A DNA stretch of 64,000 nt. Origin: Streptantibioticus cattleyicolor NRRL 8057 = DSM 46488 (lineage in GTDB: Bacteria; Actinomycetota; Actinomycetes; Streptomycetales; Streptomycetaceae). A model generated the notes under the pieces. It was not told the origin of the DNA. It searched no databases and worked only from the letters and a program-made list of their open reading frames with translations. Made by a program: the position numbers and the translations under genes. Where the stretch lies: assembly GCF_000240165.1 (NCBI RefSeq), contig NC_017585.1:682001-746000 (forward strand), given 5' to 3'. Positions 26,101 through 34,794 of this stretch are shown here, in pieces; position 1 is the stretch's first letter, and every line of letters begins with the position of its first letter.

Positions 26101-26204
26101 CGCTCGCCCAGGCGGCGGCGCCGGTGGTGGACGGGGACACCGTGGAGCTGACGCTGCGTCCGTTCCAGATCGTCACGTTGCGGCTGTCCCGGCGCGCGGC
26201 GTGA
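23163..26204 (+). CDS. Alpha-mannosidase, GH38
   Basis: Protein of 1013 residues of the Zn-dependent GH38 alpha-mannosidases (cytosolic bacterial/Man2C1-like type). An N-terminal beta domain (1-250) is followed by the catalytic barrel. The metal pair H262-x-D264 lies in GHAHIDSAWLWPLRET, and the predicted nucleophile D374 lies in LPDTFGFAAGLPQI. HQFHDILPGSSI (about 577-588), a family hallmark with another Zn His, follows; beta-sandwich domains make up the C-terminal part. No signal peptide, so it is intracellular. It should release mannose from alpha-mannosides brought in by the neighbouring ABC importer. Co-transcribed with the GH5-like gene; ATG 23163 follows a weak GGAGCACTGTC site. Confidence 0.93.
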   Translation: MHDDRTLVEARLKRVLEERIRPAVYPESVPLEVGIWTAPGEPVPVAEGLAAPRTPIAVGAAWGAPWSTSWLTVSGTVPQRWAGRTVEALIDLGFDANMPGFQCEGLVYRPDGTPVKGINPRNQWVPVGSPALGGEEVLLHVEAAANPVILDYHPFLPTDLGDKETAGDEPQYKLARMDLAVLDTTVWELVQDLEVLGELMAELPVEGARRWEILRAVDRALDALDLQDVGATAPAARELLARVLASPAEPSAHRVTAVGHAHIDSAWLWPLRETVRKVARTTANMTALLADHPEFVYTMSQAQQYAWIKEHRPEVYAKVKAAVAEGRFVPAGGMWVESDTNMPGSEAMARQFVHGKRFFLEEFGVECEEAWLPDTFGFAAGLPQIIKAAGAKWLLTQKISWSQVNRFPHHTFWWEGIDGTRIFTHFPPVDTYNCSVSGKEIAHAARNFKDKGVARNSLAPTGWGDGGGGTTREMVAKAARLRNLEGSATVEWGRPAEFFAAAQAEYPQPPVWVGELYLELHRATLTSQAGTKQGNRRSENLLREAELWAATAAVRTGFPYPYEELDRIWKTVLLHQFHDILPGSSIAWVHREAEKTYAAVAAELESVIGAAQRALAGAADGGGEVVFNAAPHERGGIPAGGARPAAPAPGGCAATARAEGGFLLDNGVLRVVVDGRGLVVSAYDVAAGRETLAPGTAANLLQIHPDFPNMWDAWDVDQFYRNSVTDLVDADEVALTADGPDAVAVRVVRSFGSSRAVQTLTLQPGAARLEFDTEVDWHETEKFLKVAFPLDVHADRYAAETQFGHLYRPTHTNTSWEAAKFEACNHRFVHVEEPGWGVAVVTASTYGHDVTRTVRAAEPGTTTTVRLSLLRAPRFPDPHTDQGVHRFRYALVPGASVGDAVREGYRVGLPERRVPGDAVVAPLVSVDRDAVVLSAVKLADDGSGDVVVRAYEAHGGRARARLTAGFTLAGAVECDLLERPLAQAAAPVVDGDTVELTLRPFQIVTLRLSRRAA

Positions 26205-26209
26205 CCACC

Positions 26210-26243
26210 GCTCCGCCCGGCCCTTCACGGTGCCGGGCGGAGC
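26210..26243. terminator. Hairpin between convergent units
   Basis: GCTCCGCCCGG (26210-26220) pairs with CCGGGCGGAGC (26233-26243) around a 12-base loop, between the GH38 stop (26204) and the 3' end of the GH13 gene. Confidence 0.7.
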
Positions 26244-27802
26244 CACACCGTGGTGTCCGGGGGCAGCCGGTCACCGTCCAACTCGCCGCTGGCCAGCAGC
26301 ACTTGGTGACCGGCGGGCAGCCGGTGGCGGCCGGCGGAGAGGTTGACCACGCACCGGGTGGTCCCGCCGCGGGTGAGATCGAGGACGTCGGCGGGGGCGT
26401 CGAGCCAGCGCAGCGGGCCGTGGTGCGCGGGGCGCAGGCGCAGGGCGGCGCGGTACAGCTCCAGGGTGGAGCCGGGGTCGCCGTCCTGGACGGAGGCGGC
26501 GAGGCGGCGCCAGGCGGGCGGCTGCGGCAGCCAGGGCGGGCCGCCGAAGCCGAGCCAGGGGCCGTCCGGGGTCCACGGCAGGGGGACGCGGCAGCCGTCC
26601 CGGCCCCGGTCGGTGCGGCCGGACAGCTCCCAGTTGGGGTCCTCCAGCAGCGCCTCGGGGAGGTCCTCCACCTCCTCCAGGCCCAGTTCCTCGCCCTGGT
26701 AGAGGCAGGCACCGCCGGGCAGCGCCAGCATCAGCAAGGCGGCGGCCCGGGCCCGGCGGCGGCCCAGCGCCAGGTCCTCCCAGGCGTCGTCCAGCTCCCC
26801 CGACTCCCGTACCGGATGCCACGGCTGGGGGCGGCCGTACCGGGAGACCTGGCGCACCGCGTCGTGGTTGCCGAGCACCCAGGTGGGCGCGGCGCCGACC
26901 CGGCCCAACGCCTCCAGCGTGCCGTCGACGGCACGCCGCAGGTGTCCGGCCCGCCACGGCGCGGTGAGGAGGTCGAAGGCGAACACCGAGTGCAGTTCGC
27001 CGGGGCGCACGTAGCGGGCGAGGCGTTCGGGGCCGTCCACCCACACCTCGCCGATCAGGAAGCGCGGCGGGGTACGGGTGTCGGCGGCGGCCCGCCAGCG
27101 CCGGTGGACGTCGTGCACCTCGTCGCGGTCCCAGTACGGGTGGCGGCCGTCGTCACGCAGTCCGGGGGCCTTGGCGATGGCGTGGGCGACGTCGACGCGC
27201 AGACCGTCCACGCCGCGGTCGAACCAGAAGCGCAGCACCTCGTCGAAGGCGGCGGACACGTCGGGGTGGGACCAGTCGAGGTCGGGCTGCTGGGGTCCGA
27301 ACAGGTGGAGGTACCACTGGCCCGGGGTGCCGTCGGGTTCGGTGACGCGGCTCCACACCGGACGGCCGTAGGCGCCGCGCCAGTCGGTGGGGGGCGCGTC
27401 GCCGTGTCCGTCGTGGAAGTGGTAGCGCCGCCGTTCCGGAGAGCCGGGTCCGGCGGCGAGGGCCGCGCGGAACCACGGGTGGTCGGTGGCGGTGTGGTTG
27501 GGCACCAGGTCGAGCAGGACGCGCAGGTCCTGCGCGTGGGCCGCCGCCACCAGTTCCTCGGCGTCGGCGAGGGTGCCCAGGAGCGGGTGGACCCCGCGGT
27601 GGTCGGTGACGTCGTATCCGCCGTCGGCCCACGGTGAGGGGTACCACGGGCAGATCCACAGCGCGTCCACGCCGAGCGCGGCGAGGTACGGCAGCCGGTC
27701 CCGCAGCCCCTTGAGGTCACCGGTGCCGTCACCGTCCCCGTCGGCGAAGCTGCGGGGGTAGACCTGGTAGAGCACGGCCTGGTGCCACCACGGTGCGGAC
27801 AC
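26225..27802 (-). CDS. GH13 alpha-glucosidase/oligo-glucosidase
   Basis: Protein of 525 residues of the GH13 oligo-1,6-glucosidase/trehalulose-hydrolase subgroup. All four conserved regions are present: DLVPNH (98-103), GLRVDVAH with nucleophile D204, GEVW with acid/base E252, and GNHD with D314. It begins WWHQAVLYQVYPRSFADGDG, the classic start of intracellular alpha-glucosidases. No signal peptide. GTG 27802 has a GGGGAG site five bases upstream. Last gene of the leftward operon. An alpha-glucosidase beside two mannosidases would suit glucosylated high-mannose glycans or a mixed oligosaccharide. Confidence 0.92.
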   Translation of the reverse strand: MSAPWWHQAVLYQVYPRSFADGDGDGTGDLKGLRDRLPYLAALGVDALWICPWYPSPWADGGYDVTDHRGVHPLLGTLADAEELVAAAHAQDLRVLLDLVPNHTATDHPWFRAALAAGPGSPERRRYHFHDGHGDAPPTDWRGAYGRPVWSRVTEPDGTPGQWYLHLFGPQQPDLDWSHPDVSAAFDEVLRFWFDRGVDGLRVDVAHAIAKAPGLRDDGRHPYWDRDEVHDVHRRWRAAADTRTPPRFLIGEVWVDGPERLARYVRPGELHSVFAFDLLTAPWRAGHLRRAVDGTLEALGRVGAAPTWVLGNHDAVRQVSRYGRPQPWHPVRESGELDDAWEDLALGRRRARAAALLMLALPGGACLYQGEELGLEEVEDLPEALLEDPNWELSGRTDRGRDGCRVPLPWTPDGPWLGFGGPPWLPQPPAWRRLAASVQDGDPGSTLELYRAALRLRPAHHGPLRWLDAPADVLDLTRGGTTRCVVNLSAGRHRLPAGHQVLLASGELDGDRLPPDTTVWLRPAP

Positions 27803-27812
27803 GTGAACTCCC

Positions 27813-28574
27813 CTAATGCCGATGGGTGTTGTCGGGCTGGGCCGGGTCGCCGGGGTGCTCGAAGCCGGGGGCCGGGCGGACGGAGCGGGCGCGTTCCAGA
27901 TCGAGCCGGCGGGCGAAGGCGACCAGGACGGTGGGGTCGGGGCGGTCCGGGCCGGGGGCGGTGAGCGGGGCGTCGGCCACCTCGACGGCGTGCACCACGT
28001 GCCAGGTCCCGGCGGCGTACACCGGCGCGCTGTGTTCTCCGGGGGCGAGCGGGCGGGCGGCGTCGGCGAGGGCGAGCGGCAGATCGGCCAGCGTGGTCCA
28101 GCCGATCGACGCCGGGCGGGCACCGGCGGCGGCCTGCGGGGTGGCCCCCTCGGCGACCGCCAGCCGCCACCGCCGTACCGCCGGCGCCACCGGGGCCGGC
28201 CGCCGCGCCACCGCACCGGCGAACGCGGTGAACAGGGCGCCCACCGCCGGATGCGAGCGCCACGCCGCGGCGTTGACGGAGCCGAGCTGCACCGCGCCGA
28301 GCGCGTCGAGCGGCGGCGGCGCGGCCCCGGTGTCCACCCCGGCGCGGCGGGCCAGCCCGGCGCACAACTCCTCGGTGAAGAGCACGTGAGCCGTCCACCG
28401 CACGAGCTGGCGGCCCTCCCCGCTGCCCGCCACCGGCAGCGCGGCGGCGCCCGGCCCGTTCCGCAGCGCGGCCAGCCGCCGGTCGAGCCGGTCCCGCCGT
28501 ACCGGCCTGCCGTGCACCGTGCCGATCACCTCGGCGGTGCGCTGTGCCTGGGCGGCGGCGTGCCCGGCGCTCAC
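27813..28574 (-). CDS. Uncharacterised protein embedded in the glycosidase operon
   Basis: Protein of 253 residues with no signal peptide and no motif I can assign firmly. The N-terminal segment VIGTVHGRPVRRDRLDRRLAAL resembles the start of SurA/parvulin-type chaperones (vNGepitraeLdrrla), but no rotamase domain follows convincingly. The middle is Ala/Pro-rich; the end reads VAFARRLDLERARSVRPAPG. The GTG start overlaps the stop of the large GH38 gene (GTGA) and its stop is 10 bases before the GH13 start, so it is translated as part of the operon. It may assist folding or activity of the very large mannosidase. Confidence 0.7.
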   Translation of the reverse strand: MSAGHAAAQAQRTAEVIGTVHGRPVRRDRLDRRLAALRNGPGAAALPVAGSGEGRQLVRWTAHVLFTEELCAGLARRAGVDTGAAPPPLDALGAVQLGSVNAAAWRSHPAVGALFTAFAGAVARRPAPVAPAVRRWRLAVAEGATPQAAAGARPASIGWTTLADLPLALADAARPLAPGEHSAPVYAAGTWHVVHAVEVADAPLTAPGPDRPDPTVLVAFARRLDLERARSVRPAPGFEHPGDPAQPDNTHRH

Positions 28575-31500
28575 CGGTGGCCGACCCGGACCGGCACGGC
28601 GGCGCTGTAGTGCACCCGGCCGAACCACATCAGCTTCACCATGGCCCACCAGTGGCCCGGTTCGGCGTCCACCGGCGGCGCGACCTCGAAGGTGATGTCG
28701 GTGGCGGCGCCGGGCGCCAGGTGGAACCCGGTGGTGTACGGCCGGATCGCCTCCCAGGTGCCCCAGGGGCTGACCACCATCGCCTCGCCGTCGACGGCGT
28801 CCGCGGCGTGGCTGGTGGCGCGGACGGTGAGCCGGGCACGTCCGCCGGGGGCCACGGTGACCTCCTCGGTGACCACGGCGAGGTCGAGGCCGAGGGGGCG
28901 GGCGGTGGCCGCGCGGGTGCCCTGGGTCTGCTCGCCGTGGTCGCGTTCGGGGCCGGGCGGCGGCGGGACCACCTCGTCGGCGGGTCCGCCGGGCACCAGC
29001 AGGGTGAGGACGTCCTCCACGGTGTCCTCGCCCACGGCCACCGAGACGCGGCCGAAGTGGAGTCCGGGGGCGGCGTCCGGCGGCGCGGTGACGGTCAGCG
29101 GGAACCGGGTGTGGCCGCCGGGCGCGAGGCGCAGCGGCCGGGCCCCGGGGTCGGCGCTCCAGCCCGCCGGTACGGTGACGCGGACCGTGGACTCCACGGC
29201 GGCGTCGGTGTGGTGGGAGGCGACGGTGACCGAGGCGGTGAGCGCGGTGCCCGCCCCGACGTGGTGCACGACGGGGTCGGCGGTGATGCTGACCGGGAGG
29301 AATCCGGCGGGGGCCGGGCCGCGGTTGTGCAGCCAGTAGCGCGCGTAGACCGGCTGGGCGGTCTCGTGTTCGCGGCCGAGCGGCCGGTCGGCCCCGGTTC
29401 CGGCCTCGGTTCCGGACCCGGTTCCGGCCTGGGCCGCACCGGCCGGGACGGCGACCACGGTGGCGATCTCGGCGCCGTCGAGCGGCAGCGTGATGTCGCG
29501 GCCGTCGAGCACGGACCCGGTGCGCCGCTGTTCCAGCAGGTCGGTGCGGTGGGCGTCGCGCCAGCCGAACGGGGTGGAGACGGTGGCCCGTACCGGGCGG
29601 CCGGTGGTCTCCACCAGGCGTACGGTGACCCCGTCGGCGGCGCGGCCGACCGTGGACGCCCCGGTGGCGTACGGGTTTCCGGCCGCCTTGACCGCCTGGA
29701 CGTGCACCTGGCGTTCCGGGGTGACCCGCAGCAGCGAGTGGGTGGCGGGCAGCGGACCGGGGTGCGCGGCGACCGTCCGGGCGAGCAGCGGCGTGGTGAA
29801 CTCGGCGCCGCGCGCCACCAGTTGGGCCGCCCGCCAGTCTCCGGCGCCGGAGACCAGCGCGTAGTCGAAGTCGTGCGTCCAGTGCTGGAGTTGGAAGGAG
29901 GAGCCGTCCGGGGCGCGGCGCAGCGGCGGGTCGAGCCAGACGCCGGAGGGCCAGCCGGTGCACGACCGCAGCAGGGAGAGCTGGAGGTCCCCGGCGGGGC
30001 CGACGGCGAAGCCGGGCAGGCCGCGGCTGAGCAGGCCCACGGTGTGGCCGTCCCACCGGGTCAGCGGCCCGGGGTCGGCGGTGACCGCGTCGGCGGCGCT
30101 GCCGGAGGTGAACTCGGCGGCGAGCGCGGCGATCTCGGCGGCCAGCCGTTCCGGGTCGCGGCCGGCGACCAGCAGCGTGGGCAGCGCGGTGACGTCCCGC
30201 AGGTCGGCGCCGGCCACCCAGGCGTCCTCCACCGAGGTGCGGCCGGGTACCAGCAGCCGTACCGAGCCGTGCGCGGCGAGCGCGCGGTCGAACTCCTCGG
30301 TGTGGCGGGCGCCGGCCGCGGCCAGCACCTCGCGGGCGAGCGGGTTGGTGTCGGGGCCGCCGAGCACGACGCGGATGTCGGGGAGGTTGGAGTCGGTGCG
30401 CAGGTGGCCATAGCGGGCGCCGCGGGCGGTGGAGGTGGTGGCGGTGACCCCGGCGCGGGCGAGGGCCACCACGAGGTCGCGGGCGTCGCGGGCGGCGTGT
30501 TCCGGCTCGGCGACCACGATCTCGGCGACGGCGAGGGCGGCGTCGCCGAGCGGGGCGCCCTGCGGTGAGCGCAGTCGCAGGTGGGCGGTGCTGCCGAGGG
30601 CGAAGAACGTGTTGGCGGGGTTGTCCAGGGTCCACGGTGCCTCGGCGGTGTCCTCCTCGGTGAGCGCGAAGCCGCGGGCCACCACGGCGCCGGCCACCTC
30701 GCTGACCGGCCGGGCGCCGGGTACGTCGCAGCCGAAGCGGACCCGCAGCAGCCGGTCGGCGCCGGTGAAGTCCAGTACCCGGGTGCGGAATTCGGCCCGG
30801 TCCAGGCCGTGCCACAAGGTGACGCGCTGCTCGTAGCGGACCTCGCCGACGGTGCCGGTGACCACCAGGCGCCGGCCGGCCGGGCTGTGCTCGACGTGGA
30901 CCGACTCGGCGGCGGTCGCGCCGGAGGTGACCACCCGGCCGGTGGGCAGCAGGTGCCAGGGGCCCTCGCCGAACTGCGGGTGGGCCGGGTACTCGTCGTA
31001 GACCCACAGTTCGTTGCCGAGGGCTCCGGGGCGCAGCAGGTCACGGCCGGTCACCAGGTCGCGGACGGCGCTCAGCGCACCGCCACGCGCGGGGTCGGCG
31101 GTGATCTCGAAGTGGTCGCCGGCGATCCGCGCCGCGCCGTCCGACTGCCGTTCCCAGTGCGCCGGGGCAGCGTCGTCCTCCCAGGTCAGCCGCCAGGTAC
31201 GCCAGCCGGTGGGGGGTACGTCGCGGGCCACGAACGCCAGCGTCAGGCAGGTGTCGTCGCCGGCCTCCACGACGCAGGGCACCTCGGCGCCGGTGTCGTC
31301 GCACAGGCGGACGCCGCCGGTGGCGGCCCGCCGGGGGACGGTGACGCGCACCAGGTCGGTGCGGTGGAAGGCGAGGGTGTTGGTGACCACGAGGGCGTGG
31401 CCGTCGCCGGTGGTGTCCACCCGGTCGAGGAGGGCGGTCAGCGCGGTGTCGCGGACCTCGGCGGCCAGGTCGTGGGCCTCCCGCCAGCCGGTCACCAGGT

Positions 31501-32944
31501 CGATGTAGACCTGGTCGGACTCCGAGCCGGTGATGGCGTCGTGGTGGGCGCCGTAGGCGAGTTGGCGCCACACCTTGTCCATGGTGGCGTGCGGGTAGCG
31601 GCCGGCGCCGAGCAGGTCGGCGAAGGCGGCGAGCTTCTCGGCGTCGGTGGCGGCGGTCTCGGCGGCGCGCTGGGCCTGCTTGGTGTCGATGTACGACACG
31701 TCCTTGCCGGTGTAGACGGGGTTCATGTCCCGGCTGATCGGGGTCGGCGCGACGCCCCGGGCGTCCAGCTCGGCGCGGACCGCGGCGAAGAAGTCACGCG
31801 GCAGGCCGCACACGAACCGCGGCCACAGGTAGCGGCTGTTCCAGTCGCGGTGGATCTCGGTGACCCACTTGTTGGGCGGGGTGTAGTCGGTGCCCACCGG
31901 CAGCAGCGTGTTGCGGGTGGCGGCGGCCGGTTTGACGGCGAGGAAGAGGTCGTACACCTTCTCCTCGGCCTCCGCCAGGGTGGCCGAGGAGTCCATCCAC
32001 CAGCCGGCCGAGTAGTGGTTGGGCATGTAGTGGGTGAGCACCCCGCGGCCGGACGGCGAGAGCCATTCGAACTCGGCGGGGAACTGCATCACCCCGGCGT
32101 CGCCGCCGACCCCGTTCCAGGTGGTGAGGATGGGTCCCCACTGGTGGAACGGCCCGCGGGCCCAGGAACTGCTGGTCAGTCCGGCCTCGGCGACCAGTCC
32201 GGGGAACTGCGGGTCGTGGCCGAAGACGTCGAGCTGCCAGGCGGTGCGCGGGTCGGCGCCCATGATGTCGCGCTGGTAGCCGACGCCGTGGACCAGGTTG
32301 CGGATGGTGGTCTCGGAGCCGGTGAGGTTGGTGTTGGGCTCGTTGTAGGTGCCGCCCACGATCTCCACCCGGCCGGCCGCGATCAACTGCCGCAGGGTGG
32401 CCCGGTGTTCGGGGTGGACGTCCCAGAACGGCTTGAGGTAGTCGACCTCGGCGAGCACGAAGGTGTAGTCGGGGTCGGCGGCGGCCATCTCCAGGTGGGC
32501 GCGGACCAGGTTGAACCCGTTGCGTTCCCACACCGGCCGGGTGGTGCCGTCGTTGCCCTGGAGTTCCCAGGTGACGGTGTAGGCGGCCTGGGTGTTCCAC
32601 CACACCGGGTCGTAGTGGAAGTGCGGGATCATGTACATGGTCCAGCCGGGTTCGGCGACCACGAGTTCGCCGGTGGCCCGTTCTCCGCCGGGCCGGACGC
32701 AGACCTCGACCGGGATCCGGGTGCCGACCGGGTGGTCCCCGGTGCCGACGGCGGCTTCGACGGTCACCTCGCCCTCGCCGGCGGGCAGCCGGGCCTCGCC
32801 GGTGACGCCGCGCCCGGTGACGGTGACCGTCCCGGGTTCGGCGAGCCGGCGGTCCACGGTGACCCGGACCACCTGGCGGGGGCGGTCCGCGGGGCCGGTG
32901 AAGCACTCGGTGGACGTCACGGAGCGGATGGCCGTCTCGGGCAT
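28571..32944 (-). CDS. Large GH38 alpha-mannosidase with C-terminal NEW3-like domains
   Basis: Protein of 1457 residues. After a beta-rich N-terminal domain, the GH38 core has the Zn pair H110-x-D112 in MIPHFHYDPVWWNTQ and the nucleophile D239 in QLDVFGHDPQFPGL; AYGAHHDAITGSESDQV supplies the later His of the Zn site. The last 350 residues contain at least two NEW3-type beta-sandwich repeats (around 1170-1280 and 1340-1450), which in other enzymes bind or orient polysaccharide. About 450 residues longer than the other GH38 in this window and not closely similar to it. No signal peptide. ATG 32944 follows AAAGG; its start region overlaps the permease stop. Confidence 0.9.
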   Translation of the reverse strand: MPETAIRSVTSTECFTGPADRPRQVVRVTVDRRLAEPGTVTVTGRGVTGEARLPAGEGEVTVEAAVGTGDHPVGTRIPVEVCVRPGGERATGELVVAEPGWTMYMIPHFHYDPVWWNTQAAYTVTWELQGNDGTTRPVWERNGFNLVRAHLEMAAADPDYTFVLAEVDYLKPFWDVHPEHRATLRQLIAAGRVEIVGGTYNEPNTNLTGSETTIRNLVHGVGYQRDIMGADPRTAWQLDVFGHDPQFPGLVAEAGLTSSSWARGPFHQWGPILTTWNGVGGDAGVMQFPAEFEWLSPSGRGVLTHYMPNHYSAGWWMDSSATLAEAEEKVYDLFLAVKPAAATRNTLLPVGTDYTPPNKWVTEIHRDWNSRYLWPRFVCGLPRDFFAAVRAELDARGVAPTPISRDMNPVYTGKDVSYIDTKQAQRAAETAATDAEKLAAFADLLGAGRYPHATMDKVWRQLAYGAHHDAITGSESDQVYIDLVTGWREAHDLAAEVRDTALTALLDRVDTTGDGHALVVTNTLAFHRTDLVRVTVPRRAATGGVRLCDDTGAEVPCVVEAGDDTCLTLAFVARDVPPTGWRTWRLTWEDDAAPAHWERQSDGAARIAGDHFEITADPARGGALSAVRDLVTGRDLLRPGALGNELWVYDEYPAHPQFGEGPWHLLPTGRVVTSGATAAESVHVEHSPAGRRLVVTGTVGEVRYEQRVTLWHGLDRAEFRTRVLDFTGADRLLRVRFGCDVPGARPVSEVAGAVVARGFALTEEDTAEAPWTLDNPANTFFALGSTAHLRLRSPQGAPLGDAALAVAEIVVAEPEHAARDARDLVVALARAGVTATTSTARGARYGHLRTDSNLPDIRVVLGGPDTNPLAREVLAAAGARHTEEFDRALAAHGSVRLLVPGRTSVEDAWVAGADLRDVTALPTLLVAGRDPERLAAEIAALAAEFTSGSAADAVTADPGPLTRWDGHTVGLLSRGLPGFAVGPAGDLQLSLLRSCTGWPSGVWLDPPLRRAPDGSSFQLQHWTHDFDYALVSGAGDWRAAQLVARGAEFTTPLLARTVAAHPGPLPATHSLLRVTPERQVHVQAVKAAGNPYATGASTVGRAADGVTVRLVETTGRPVRATVSTPFGWRDAHRTDLLEQRRTGSVLDGRDITLPLDGAEIATVVAVPAGAAQAGTGSGTEAGTGADRPLGREHETAQPVYARYWLHNRGPAPAGFLPVSITADPVVHHVGAGTALTASVTVASHHTDAAVESTVRVTVPAGWSADPGARPLRLAPGGHTRFPLTVTAPPDAAPGLHFGRVSVAVGEDTVEDVLTLLVPGGPADEVVPPPPGPERDHGEQTQGTRAATARPLGLDLAVVTEEVTVAPGGRARLTVRATSHAADAVDGEAMVVSPWGTWEAIRPYTTGFHLAPGAATDITFEVAPPVDAEPGHWWAMVKLMWFGRVHYSAAVPVRVGHR

Positions 32945-32946
32945 GG

Positions 32947-33855
32947 TCAACCTTTCACGGCGCCCTCACCGACGCCCTTGAAGAAGTAACGCTGGACGGC
33001 GACGAAGAGCACCAGGATCGGCAGCAGGGCGATCATGGCGCCCGCCGCGATGGTGCGCGGATCGACCGAGAAGGTGCTCTGCAGATAGGCCAGGCCCACG
33101 GTGAGCGTGAGCTTGTCGGGGCTGTTGAGGACGAGCAGCGGCCACAGGAAGTCGTCCCAGGCGCCGATGAACGACAGGATGGCGATGACGCTGAGGGTGC
33201 CGCGGACCGCGGGCAGCCCGATGTGCCACAGCCGCTGCCAGGCGTTGGCGCCGTCGATGGCCGCCGCCGCGTCGAGTTCGGCGGGGATGGCCAGGAACGC
33301 GTTGCGCATCAGCAGGACGTTGAGGGCGCCGATCATGCCGGGCAGCGCCACCCCGAGCAGGCTGTCGGCGAGCCCGAGCCGGGTCACCGTCTGGTACTGC
33401 GAGATGATGGTGACCTCACCGGGCAGCACCAGGGTGGACAGGAAGAGCCCGTACACCAGCCGGCGCCCGCGGAACTCCAGCCGGGCCAGGGCGAACCCGG
33501 CGACCGAGGCGCCCACCACGTTGCCGCCCACCCCGAGCACGGCGACGACCAGCGAGTTGGCGGCGAAGTGCCACACCGGGATGGTGTGCGCCACCTTCTG
33601 GTAGTTGTGGAAGGTGGGGTGGGCGGGCAGGAAGCTCGGGTTGGTGGTGAAGACGTCCTCGGCCACGCTCTTCAGCGAGGTCGACAGCTCCCACAGCAGC
33701 GGTCCCACGGTGATGGCGAGCACCACCAGCAGCCCGGCGTAACGCGCGGTGATCCCGGCCGGGCCGAGCCGTCCGAAGGTACGCGAACGGCGCCGGGTGA
33801 CGGGACGGGTGGCCGGCGCGGCCGGCGGGACGGCCTGGTCGCGGGTGATGGTCAT
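32947..33855 (-). CDS. ABC sugar importer permease (MalG type)
   Basis: Protein of 302 residues with six membrane spans and the binding-protein-dependent transport EAA loop (DAAAAIDGANAWQRLWHIGLP, about 195-215). It has the long N-terminal cytoplasmic tail and first helix typical of MalG-type carbohydrate permeases. It overlaps the upstream MalF-type permease by four bases (ATGA). Partner of the binding protein encoded at 34795-36111. No ATPase gene is present; in Streptomyces a shared MsiK-type ATPase usually powers such importers. Confidence 0.93.
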   Translation of the reverse strand: MTITRDQAVPPAAPATRPVTRRRSRTFGRLGPAGITARYAGLLVVLAITVGPLLWELSTSLKSVAEDVFTTNPSFLPAHPTFHNYQKVAHTIPVWHFAANSLVVAVLGVGGNVVGASVAGFALARLEFRGRRLVYGLFLSTLVLPGEVTIISQYQTVTRLGLADSLLGVALPGMIGALNVLLMRNAFLAIPAELDAAAAIDGANAWQRLWHIGLPAVRGTLSVIAILSFIGAWDDFLWPLLVLNSPDKLTLTVGLAYLQSTFSVDPRTIAAGAMIALLPILVLFVAVQRYFFKGVGEGAVKG

Positions 33856-34727
33856 GCGTCCGCCTTACGGTTGAGCCGGGCCAGCAGCAGCATCGGGGCG
33901 AGGGTGATGAGGAACAGGAGCACGCTGAGCGCGGAGGCGTGGCCGAGGCGGCCGTCGGCGCCGGCCGCGGAGTTCTGGATGAGCATCACCAAGGAGACGT
34001 CCTGTCCGCCGACCCCGCCGGTGCTGCCGCCGAGGATGTACAGCTCGGTGAAGACCCGCATCGCGGAGACCGCGACCAGCACCGAGACCAGCACCATGGT
34101 GCGGCGTACCCCGGGGACGGTCACCGACACCAGGCGGCGCAGCGGCCCGGCGCCGTCCACCGCCGCGGCCTCGTACAGGTCGCGGCTGACGTTGCCGAGC
34201 GCCGACAGGTAGACGATCATGTAGTAGCCGAGCCCCTTCCACACCGTGAGCGCGATGGCGCTGCCCAGCAGCAGCCACCGTCCGGTCAGGAACGGGATGG
34301 CGTGGTGCACCAGTCCGGCCTGCTGCGCCAGCCCGTTGACCAGCCCCCGGTCGTCCAGCAGCCACTGCCAGATCACCGCCACCACCACGGCGGAGGCGAC
34401 CACCGGGAAGTAGAAGACGGTGCGGAAGAAGCCGATGAACGGCAGGTTGCGTTCGACCAGCAGGGCCAGCAGGAGCGGTACCACGGTCAGCAGCGGCACG
34501 CACACCACCATGTACAGCACGGTGTTGAGCACCGCGTCGTAGACCTGCGGGTCGTGCCAGATGGCGAGGTAGTTGGCGAGGCCGGTGAAGCGGCCACCGG
34601 TGAGGGTCCGTACGTTGGTGAACGACAGCACCCCGGTGTTGAGGGCCGGCCACAGGCCGAAGACCGCCAGCCAGACGAGCGCGGGCACGACCAGCAGCCA
34701 GGGGGTGTACCACCGGTGGTATCGCAT
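33852..34727 (-). CDS. ABC sugar importer permease (MalF type)
   Basis: Protein of 291 residues with six membrane spans, beginning WYTPWLLVVPALVWLAVFGL and carrying the EAA-like loop YEAAAVDGAGPLRRLVSVTVP. It matches MalF-type permeases of carbohydrate importers. The start ATG 34727 lies 67 bases after the binding-protein stop, and a strong stem-loop sits in that gap, which usually lowers permease expression relative to the binding protein. Translationally coupled to the next permease. Confidence 0.93.
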   Translation of the reverse strand: MRYHRWYTPWLLVVPALVWLAVFGLWPALNTGVLSFTNVRTLTGGRFTGLANYLAIWHDPQVYDAVLNTVLYMVVCVPLLTVVPLLLALLVERNLPFIGFFRTVFYFPVVASAVVVAVIWQWLLDDRGLVNGLAQQAGLVHHAIPFLTGRWLLLGSAIALTVWKGLGYYMIVYLSALGNVSRDLYEAAAVDGAGPLRRLVSVTVPGVRRTMVLVSVLVAVSAMRVFTELYILGGSTGGVGGQDVSLVMLIQNSAAGADGRLGHASALSVLLFLITLAPMLLLARLNRKADA

Positions 34728-34747
34728 CGTGGTTTCTCCTTGTCGCG

Positions 34748-34787
34748 GGGCCGGGTCCGGTACGGGGAAGGGCGCCGGACCCGGCCC
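34748..34787 (-). terminator. Stem-loop between binding-protein and permease genes
   Basis: GGGCCGGGTCCGG (34748-34760) pairs perfectly with CCGGACCCGGCCC (34775-34787), loop 14 bases. This position is typical of partial terminators or 3' stabilisers in sugar ABC operons. Confidence 0.7.
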
Positions 34788-34794
34788 GGGTCCG

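Noticed and set aside
23124-26246. Open reading of more than 1000 codons on the minus strand across the GH38 gene
   Set aside because: It is antisense to a well-supported GH38 gene and its product is only Arg/Gly/His/Pro-rich with no domain. Such shadows are expected where third-position G/C is high.
28544-32989. Long plus-strand open readings over the second GH38 gene
   Set aside because: Products are Gly/Ala/Val/Arg-rich without motifs; the minus-strand gene has full GH38 signatures.
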